NCBI GenBank assembly: GCA_946562005.1
Contig: CAMNVD010000004.1
Span: 1 to 29,044, forward strand
Direction: 5' to 3'
DNA: 29,044 nt
Source of the DNA: an uncultured Clostridia bacterium
GTDB lineage: Bacteria > Bacillota > Dehalobacteriia > UBA4068 > JAAVYR01
The notes beneath the pieces were generated by a model. The model saw only the letters and a program-made list of their open reading frames with translations. It was not told the origin of the DNA and did not search any database. The position numbers were made by a program, and so were the translations under genes. Positions 23,350 through 29,044 of the stretch are shown in pieces; the first letter of the stretch is position 1; every line of letters starts with the position of its first letter.

Positions 23350-24699
23350 ATGACAGAAGCCAAAAACAGACCGGACAATGATTGTAAATATTGGAACGAG
23401 GCATTAGAAACCATGCCCCACGCAGAGCTGGAAAAACTCCAACTAGAACGGCTCAAAGAAATGGTAGCTTTCGCTTATGCAAATGCACCTTATTATAAAC
23501 GCTCCTTTGACGCAGCAGGGGTAAAACCAGAAGATATCCAGAGCCTTGCCGACCTTGCCAAATTCCCTTTCATCGATAAGAAAACCCAACGGGATACCCA
23601 AGGGGTAGGTTCCTTCTTAGGAGAGCTTTGCGCCGTACCAGAAGAAGACGTGGTATTTATCTCCACTTCTAGCGGCTCCACAGGCGTTCCTACCATGAGC
23701 CCCTTTACCAAGCAAGATTTTGATGAGTTCCAAGATACAGAGAGCCGCTGGTTTTGGCAAATCGGTATGCGCCCGAAAGACCGTTATGTTCATGCCTTAA
23801 ACTTCTCCCTCTATGTGGGCGGACCAGATGTTATCGGCGCCCAAAACCTAGGTGCCCTTTGCATCTGGGGCGGGACGCTTCCCAGCGAACGGCTGCTCTT
23901 CGTCCTCAAGACCTATCAGCCTACTATCATCTGGACCAGTCCCTCCTATGCTTGGTACCTAGGAGAGACCGCCAAGAAAAACGGTATCGACCCCAAGAAA
24001 GATTTAGCCATCCGTAAAATCATCGTAGCAGGAGAAGCCGGTGGTTCCATCCCTGCTACCCGCAAAGCCATCGAAGATTTGTGGGGCGCAGAGCTTTATG
24101 ACTTTTATGGGTTATCTGATATTTTCGGTGCTTGCGCCGCTATGTGCGAAGCCAAAGACGGCCTCCATATCGCCGAAGACCAGATTTTAGTAGAAACAGT
24201 AGATATTAACACCGGGGAAGTATTACCTGCGGGCTCCGTGGGAGAACTAGTCTACACCACCCTTAGGAAACACGCCCGCCCCATGATTCGCTTCCGCACC
24301 GGGGATATTGGCTGGATAGATAACACGCCTTGCAGCTGCGGCCGGACCCATGGCCGCATCCATATCCAAGGGCGCAAAGACGATATGTTTATCGTTTCCG
24401 CTGTTAATGTATTCCCTAGCGACATCGAAGCAGTGCTCCGAGGCCTCAAAGGCATCACCGGCGAATACTTAGTACGCATCTTTGAAAAAGATTTGACCTG
24501 CAAATATGCAGTAGAAATCGAAAAGACTGCCAATAACCAGGAAACAGACGAAGAAGTGGCAAAGAGAGTTTCTGCCGCCCTGAAAGGCAGAATCGGCGTA
24601 AAGCCTTATACCGTCACCGTCCATCCAGACGGCGACCTGGACACCCGCTCCGAACATAAATCCAAACGGGTTATCGACGAACGGACCACCCGCGTATAA
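23350..24699 (+). CDS. Phenylacetate-CoA ligase (PaaK)-like acyl-CoA synthetase
   Basis: A 449-residue AMP-forming ligase that joins a carboxylic acid to CoA. It has the PaaK-type start (YWNEALETMPHAELEKLQLERLKEMVAFAYANAPYYKR), the P-loop STSSGSTGVPT, the YDFYGLSDIFG core, RFRTGDI, the CSCGRTHGRI Cys pair and the C-terminal GRKDDMFIVSAVNVFPSDIE. Downstream of an oxidoreductase it could work with the acyl-CoA formed, or activate an acid such as phenylacetate, isobutyrate or methylthiopropionate for reverse carboxylation. AGGAGG lies upstream of ATG23350. Last gene of the operon, followed by a terminator. Family confident, substrate not. Confidence 0.88.
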   Translation: MTEAKNRPDNDCKYWNEALETMPHAELEKLQLERLKEMVAFAYANAPYYKRSFDAAGVKPEDIQSLADLAKFPFIDKKTQRDTQGVGSFLGELCAVPEEDVVFISTSSGSTGVPTMSPFTKQDFDEFQDTESRWFWQIGMRPKDRYVHALNFSLYVGGPDVIGAQNLGALCIWGGTLPSERLLFVLKTYQPTIIWTSPSYAWYLGETAKKNGIDPKKDLAIRKIIVAGEAGGSIPATRKAIEDLWGAELYDFYGLSDIFGACAAMCEAKDGLHIAEDQILVETVDINTGEVLPAGSVGELVYTTLRKHARPMIRFRTGDIGWIDNTPCSCGRTHGRIHIQGRKDDMFIVSAVNVFPSDIEAVLRGLKGITGEYLVRIFEKDLTCKYAVEIEKTANNQETDEEVAKRVSAALKGRIGVKPYTVTVHPDGDLDTRSEHKSKRVIDERTTRV

Positions 24700-24730
24700 T
24701 CGAACCTCTGCAAACCCATAAGCATATATA

Positions 24731-24764
24731 AAAAAGAGACTGCAAACCAATGCAGTCTCTTTTT
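24731..24764. terminator. Bidirectional terminator
   Basis: A perfect 14-bp stem AAAAAGAGACTGCA (24731-24744) with TGCAGTCTCTTTTT (24751-24764), loop AACCAA. It ends the oxidoreductase/ligase operon and the converging anti-sigma gene (stop at 24767). Confidence 0.93.
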
Positions 24765-24766
24765 CT

Positions 24767-25777
24767 CTACTTAATATATTCTTTTTGCCGGACGGTGATG
24801 CCCTCATTAGGGTCTGCGCTTTTATCTACCTCAAAACCGTCGCCTGCCTTAACTTCCAACTCTTCCATAGTGGCAGGGTCTAATTCAAATTTAATATCAC
24901 CGTCCGCCACGTCACCGTTATTGCCGTTATTGCCGGCATCTCCATCATCTGCACCGTCACCAGCCATTTCCGCATCTATAGCCTTTAAGATTTGCGCTGC
25001 TTTTTCAGGGTCAGCTTTTTGTGGGTCTAGCGGCAAGGTGAAAAGAATATTGCAGCCTTCATAGCTAGGGCTAGGTGTAATCACACCTGTTGTTTCATCC
25101 ATTTGATAAGAAGCATTGTTGATGAAGGCTTCCCCTAATACCGCCAGATAAACCTGACGGTCAGCAAAACACTGCATATCGTCAAACTCCACAATACGAT
25201 ATAGCACCCCATCAACAATCTGCATTTGCGCACTACCATGATGCATGGTGAAAATATTGTATTGCCAGGGTGTTTGCCCTTGGATTAAGGGCGTCACCAA
25301 AATATTATCATCCCAAGTCATAGGCGTACCATCAGTTTTTTCTACAGCGACAACTGCATAGGTATTGCCGGGGGCCACATCCCAAGTATCAGGCTGGAAG
25401 TCGCTGATATTTTCCCCGGTAACGACCCCTAGCAACGTAGCCCGGTAATCACCATCTGCTTGGGTTTGCGGGGCAAAACTGCTGCCATTGAGCTGAGCAG
25501 CCAGCTTTTTATCGCCCATCTCATCTGCCACCTGTCCCGCCGTTAAGTATTGATAAGCGGCAAAAGCGGTAGCGCTCATAGCACAGACAAGGGCTGCCGC
25601 CAAAAGAATGGTTTTCACTGATTTTTTGGTTGTTTTTTCCACTGTCATAGGAATCATCGCTCCTTTTTCTTCCTGTCTTTTTTCTATTTGTTCCTGAATT
25701 GAGAAAGGAGGTGTAATGGTATTTTTCATGGTCTCTCCATGGACTCGCAGTTTTTCTTCTAACTCTTTCAGTTCCAT
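24767..25777 (-). CDS. Putative membrane anti-sigma factor (DUF4179-like)
   Basis: A 336-residue protein with a cytoplasmic N terminus (about 1-54), one membrane segment (about 55-77, VKTILLAAALVCAMSATAFAA) and an extracytoplasmic domain. The outer domain ends in an Asp/Asn/Gly-rich low-complexity stretch (about residues 272-295) before a short folded tail. This layout and its start codon overlapping the stop of an ECF sigma gene (TAATG) point to an anti-sigma factor of the DUF4179-like kind. The N-terminal part is not a recognisable zinc anti-sigma domain. Signal sensed unknown. Confidence 0.7.
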   Translation of the reverse strand: MELKELEEKLRVHGETMKNTITPPFSIQEQIEKRQEEKGAMIPMTVEKTTKKSVKTILLAAALVCAMSATAFAAYQYLTAGQVADEMGDKKLAAQLNGSSFAPQTQADGDYRATLLGVVTGENISDFQPDTWDVAPGNTYAVVAVEKTDGTPMTWDDNILVTPLIQGQTPWQYNIFTMHHGSAQMQIVDGVLYRIVEFDDMQCFADRQVYLAVLGEAFINNASYQMDETTGVITPSPSYEGCNILFTLPLDPQKADPEKAAQILKAIDAEMAGDGADDGDAGNNGNNGDVADGDIKFELDPATMEELEVKAGDGFEVDKSADPNEGITVRQKEYIK

Positions 25778-26244
25778 TAGGATACATCTCCTTCCAGATA
25801 ATTTCTTAATTGTATCATTGCATTTTTGGTACGGTACTTCACGGTAGATACCGGCAGCTGCAAGAGAGCCGCCACTTCGTCATAAGTCATATCATGATAA
25901 AACCGCAAAGTAAGATAAATAGATACCTCTCTATGAAGCCGACACAGCGCATCTAAAATCTCAATATCTTCTGTGGCTACATGAGCGCAAGCATCTAGTT
26001 GGTCAGTGAGAGGTTCTGTGTATTTTTCCCTTTTCAAGAAATCTTTGCATTTATTGATAACGATACGGGTAAGCCATGTTTTGAAATATTCCTGATTTCT
26101 TAATGTAGGATAACTTTGATATGCAGAAAGTACGGCATCCTGCACAGCGTCTTTGGCATTTTCCGTATTATGAAGATAACCGATGGCCACTAAAAATAAA
26201 GACCTCTCTATTTTTTTATATTCCTGTTCGAACAGCTGCCGCAA
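25777..26244 (-). CDS. ECF-type RNA polymerase sigma factor
   Basis: A 155-residue sigma-70 family protein. Region 2 is LFLVAIGYLHNTENAKDAVQDAVLSAYQSYPTLRNQEYFKTWLTRIVINKCKDFLKR, and region 4 is LTLRFYHDMTYDEVAALLQLPVSTVKYRTKNAMIQLRNYL. I start it at TTG26244 because AAAGGAGG lies eight bases upstream; the open frame runs on to an ATG at 26310 but that stretch lies over the ribosome site and lacks its own. It is coupled by a TAATG overlap to the anti-sigma gene. Its own target promoter is not identified. Confidence 0.88.
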   Translation of the reverse strand: MRQLFEQEYKKIERSLFLVAIGYLHNTENAKDAVQDAVLSAYQSYPTLRNQEYFKTWLTRIVINKCKDFLKREKYTEPLTDQLDACAHVATEDIEILDALCRLHREVSIYLTLRFYHDMTYDEVAALLQLPVSTVKYRTKNAMIQLRNYLEGDVS

Positions 26245-26304
26245 AGATATTCCCTCCTTTTTTATCAGCCTCCGTAAGATTCTTACACTTATTTGACGAT
26301 AAAA

Positions 26305-26354
26305 CAACAAAAAAAGTCAAACCAAAACAAAATTTTTTGCTCAGTTTGACTTTT
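26305..26354 (-). terminator. guaA terminator
   Basis: AAAAGTCAAAC (26312-26322) pairs with GTTTGACTTTT (26344-26354) around a 21-base loop; on the minus strand a T run follows. It is five bases past the guaA stop and separates it from the sigma gene. Confidence 0.85.
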
Positions 26355-26358
26355 ATTT

Positions 26359-27900
26359 TTATTCCCACTCTACCGTTGCCGGGGGTTTGCCGGAAATATC
26401 ATAGACCACACGTCCCGCTCCCTTTACCTCATTAGAGATACGAGCAGAGATTTTCCCTAGGATACGATGAGGGATAGCCGCATATTCCGCCGTCATGAAG
26501 TCAGTCGTCATCACCGCTCGCACACCGATGACATAATCATATGCCCGCTCATCGCCCACCACACCTACTGTACGAATACCCGGTAACACTGCAAAATATT
26601 GGTCAGGGCGTTGCTTCATCTTGTCAATTTCTTCCCGGACAATAGCGTCCGCTTCTCTCAACACTGCCAATTTTTCTTCGGTAATCTCCCCCAGGATGCG
26701 AACGGCAAGGCCCGGCCCAGGGAAAGGTTGCCGATTGACTAGGAAATCGGGCAGACCTAGCTGTCTACCCAGAGCCCGCACTTCATCTTTAAAAAGTCCC
26801 CGCAACGGCTCTACCACACCATCAAAGCCGATGTTTTCCGGAAGGCCGCCTACATTATGATGGCTCTTGATGGTAGCCGCAGCACTGCCTCCAGACTCAA
26901 TAACATCTGGATAGATAGTACCTTGAGCCAAGAAAGGAATGGCCCCCAACTTACGAGATTCTTCTTCAAAGACACGGATAAATTCCCCACCAATGATTTT
27001 TCGCTTTTGTTCCGGGTCCGTAACCCCTGCAAGCTTCCCTAAAAACCGCTCCCCGGCATTAACACGGATAAAGCGCATATTCCGCTCCCGAAAAATCCCT
27101 TCGATTTCATCACCTTCGTTTTTCCGCATAAGGCCATGGTCTACAAAGACAGCTGTAAGCTTTCCCGGTAGGGCCCGTTCGATGAGGGCTGCACACACAG
27201 AGGAATCTACCCCGCCGGAAAGCGCCAAAAGCACTTCATGATCCCCTACCTTTTCCCGGAGTAGGGCAGCAGCTTCTTCGATGTATCCACCAATGTCATA
27301 GTCACCTTTTGCCTGGCAAATCTTATATAAAAAATGATGCAGCAGCTTGTCCCCCTGCTGGGTATGCTTTACCTCTGGGTGGAACTGGACACCGTAAAAT
27401 TTGCGCTCTTCATCACAGACAGCTGCAATCCCACAGCCTTTGGTGTGGGCAGTCACACGGAAACCCGCCGGCACCTCTGCCACCTCATCTAAATGGCTCA
27501 TAAGCGTCGTGATACCGCCACCCATTCCTTGGAAAAGGAGACAGCTTTCATCTAAAACAGTCTTGGTCTTGCCGTATTCGCCGCCTTTTGTCGCAGGACG
27601 GACTTTACCGCCTAAGAGATGACACATCATCTGCATACCATAGCAGATGCCCAGGATAGGTATGCCAAGCTGAAAAATCCCAGGGTCCGCTAAAGGAGAG
27701 CCGGTCTTATAGACGCTTTTCGGTCCGCCGGTAAAAACGATACCAATGGGGTCCAAAGCCTTGACTTTTTCAGCAGAAATATTCCCTGGATGAATTTCTG
27801 TATATACCTTTTGTCCCCGGATATTAGAAGCGATTAGCTCTTTATATTGCCCGCCAAAGTCCAGTACCAGGACAAGTTCTTTTTTTCCTACCATCGACAT
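26359..27900 (-). CDS. guaA: GMP synthase (glutamine-hydrolysing)
   Basis: A 513-residue enzyme that aminates XMP to GMP. The N-terminal class I glutamine amidotransferase shows LDFGGQYKELIA, the nucleophile in GICYGMQMM and GVQFHPEVKHTQQG. The ATP pyrophosphatase domain has the P-loop LALSGGVDSSVCAALI. The C-terminal dimer domain has RQPFPGPGLAVRILGE and ends KPPATVEWE. ATG27900 gives the usual length; a second ATG at 27894 is possible and the ribosome site (GTGGTG) is weak. It starts 20 bases after the cardiolipin synthase stop, so it may be read from that transcript. No purine riboswitch is visible in this short gap. Confidence 0.97.
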   Translation of the reverse strand: MSMVGKKELVLVLDFGGQYKELIASNIRGQKVYTEIHPGNISAEKVKALDPIGIVFTGGPKSVYKTGSPLADPGIFQLGIPILGICYGMQMMCHLLGGKVRPATKGGEYGKTKTVLDESCLLFQGMGGGITTLMSHLDEVAEVPAGFRVTAHTKGCGIAAVCDEERKFYGVQFHPEVKHTQQGDKLLHHFLYKICQAKGDYDIGGYIEEAAALLREKVGDHEVLLALSGGVDSSVCAALIERALPGKLTAVFVDHGLMRKNEGDEIEGIFRERNMRFIRVNAGERFLGKLAGVTDPEQKRKIIGGEFIRVFEEESRKLGAIPFLAQGTIYPDVIESGGSAAATIKSHHNVGGLPENIGFDGVVEPLRGLFKDEVRALGRQLGLPDFLVNRQPFPGPGLAVRILGEITEEKLAVLREADAIVREEIDKMKQRPDQYFAVLPGIRTVGVVGDERAYDYVIGVRAVMTTDFMTAEYAAIPHRILGKISARISNEVKGAGRVVYDISGKPPATVEWE

Positions 27901-27919
27901 ACACCACTTTCTCTTATCG

Positions 27920-29044
27920 TTATAATAACGGCGCAAACATACGAAGAATTGCCTGCACAAACCGTTTCCAGTTAGGCGTTTTTCGTACCTCTTCCAAAGT
28001 CACCTCACGGCAAAGGCCCATGGTCTTTTGCATATCCTCTTTCACCGCCTGCACCACCGAGGAATAATAAAAGGCGGTACAGCACTCAAAGTGAAGGTAA
28101 AGGCTGCGATAATCCATATTAGCAGTACCCACTGTCGCTACAATATCGTCAGCGACAAACATTTTCCCATGAACAAAGCCTGGAGTATACTCATAAATAC
28201 GTACGCCGGCAATGAGCAAATTTTTATAAAAAGACTGGGTTACCCAAAAAACCAACTTTTTATCTGGGATGCCTGGCGTGATAATACGAACATCTACACC
28301 AGAGCGAGCCGCCAAGCACAGTGAAGTAACAGTCTCATGGTCCAGGATTAAATAAGGCGTAAGCATATACACATATTCCTCCGCCCGATTTATGATATTC
28401 AGATAAGCGTGTTCAGAAACAGGCGTACTGCTCAAAGGATTTGCACCATAGGGCTGAACAAAGCCATCTTCTGCACAGCTGCAAGCCACCTGATAACGAA
28501 GATAATCCTCCTTGAGCCCGGTAGCAAACCGCCACATTTCCAAGAACATCAGAGTAAAGCTCCACACCGCGTCCCCGCGAATCAGCACTACCGTATCCTT
28601 CCAGTGGCCATAAGGATGCGTCAGATTAATATACTCATCTGCAATATTGGTACCGCCGTTATAGGCCATCATCCCATCGATAATACAGATTTTCCGGTGG
28701 TCACGGCTATTGACAAAACCATCTAAACGAGGTCGGAAAGGATTAAACGCCACCAACTGGATGCCCGCATCTCTTGCCTGCCGGTCCAAATCATCCGGCA
28801 AGGTGGAAGCGCTACCCAAATCATCATACATAAGACGAACTTCCACCCCATGGGCCGCTCGGTCTTTTAAAATGGAAAAAACATTTTGCCACATTTCCCC
28901 TTCTGAAACAATAAAATATTCCATAAAGATAAATGTTTTCGCCTGGGATAGTTCCTTACATAAGGACTGGTACCAATCTTCCCCTACTGGGAAATATTCA
29001 CAAGCAGTATTGGTGCATACGGGACCATTGGCCATCTGCTGGAT
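27920..29044 (-). CDS. cls: Cardiolipin synthase, partial (5' end outside window)
   Basis: The visible 371-plus residues carry two phospholipase-D HKD motifs: DHRKICIIDGMMAYNGGTN and VHGKMFVADDIVATVGTAN. These join two phosphatidylglycerols to cardiolipin at the membrane. Also seen are YFPVGEDWYQSLCKEL, FIFMEYFIV, VRLMYDDLGS and MTPYLILDHE, as in bacterial ClsA. The frame stays open to the window edge (Ile-Gln-Gln before an internal Met at 29035), so the usual N-terminal membrane segments lie beyond it. It ends in a hydrophobic tail (ILRMFAPLL). guaA follows closely. Confidence 0.92.
   Translation of the reverse strand: MQQMANGPVCTNTACEYFPVGEDWYQSLCKELSQAKTFIFMEYFIVSEGEMWQNVFSILKDRAAHGVEVRLMYDDLGSASTLPDDLDRQARDAGIQLVAFNPFRPRLDGFVNSRDHRKICIIDGMMAYNGGTNIADEYINLTHPYGHWKDTVVLIRGDAVWSFTLMFLEMWRFATGLKEDYLRYQVACSCAEDGFVQPYGANPLSSTPVSEHAYLNIINRAEEYVYMLTPYLILDHETVTSLCLAARSGVDVRIITPGIPDKKLVFWVTQSFYKNLLIAGVRIYEYTPGFVHGKMFVADDIVATVGTANMDYRSLYLHFECCTAFYYSSVVQAVKEDMQKTMGLCREVTLEEVRKTPNWKRFVQAILRMFAPLL

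Overview
The window looks like chromosomal DNA from a strictly anaerobic, low-to-mid GC Firmicute. I lean to the Negativicutes (Acidaminococcaceae or Veillonellaceae-like), but this is an inference from gene content and intergenic repeat style, not a proof. Pointers are strong AGGAGG ribosome binding sites, LL-diaminopimelate aminotransferase, a NifS/IscU pair, ECF-type vitamin uptake, a TSCPD-domain protein and a four-subunit 2-oxoacid:ferredoxin oxidoreductase.

Layout: tRNA-Ser(GCU) and a small TSCPD protein (1-510). A leftward ECF transporter operon follows (T component, fused double ATPase, S component; 3860-509). Next is a roughly 330-bp near-perfectly symmetric palindromic element (3936-4265). 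Then comes a divergent HTH regulator/DUF6809-like pair that shares two identical-looking operators. A leftward housekeeping block follows: gyrB, gyrA, serS (11105-5009), with panE and panB upstream of it. Rightward are an AI-2E-family permease, an unknown two-TM coiled-coil protein and a permuted NlpC/P60-like protein. dapL is leftward. Rightward again are nifS-iscU and then the oxidoreductase operon gamma-delta-alpha-beta plus a PaaK-like acyl-CoA ligase. The window ends with a leftward ECF sigma/anti-sigma pair, guaA and a cardiolipin synthase cut by the window edge.

The most interesting signal is in the gap between iscU and the oxidoreductase operon (20100-20417). A consensus promoter drives a leader that encodes an unlisted 30-residue peptide with 10 Met and 4 Cys, including five ATG codons in a row. 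Part of this reading frame (20242-20255) pairs over 14 bp with 20326-20339, and that segment overlaps the 5' arm of an intrinsic terminator (20337-20371). This is the architecture of a translation-coupled transcription attenuator tuned to sulfur amino acids, placed before ferredoxin-dependent 2-oxoacid metabolism.

The second notable signal is the giant palindrome before the ECF operon. Each half folds into a 14-bp stem, and the two stems differ by four compensatory base-pair changes. A third is a family of short dispersed intergenic repeats (core GTCATTCTGAGCG...GAAGAATCTT) found in most larger gaps.
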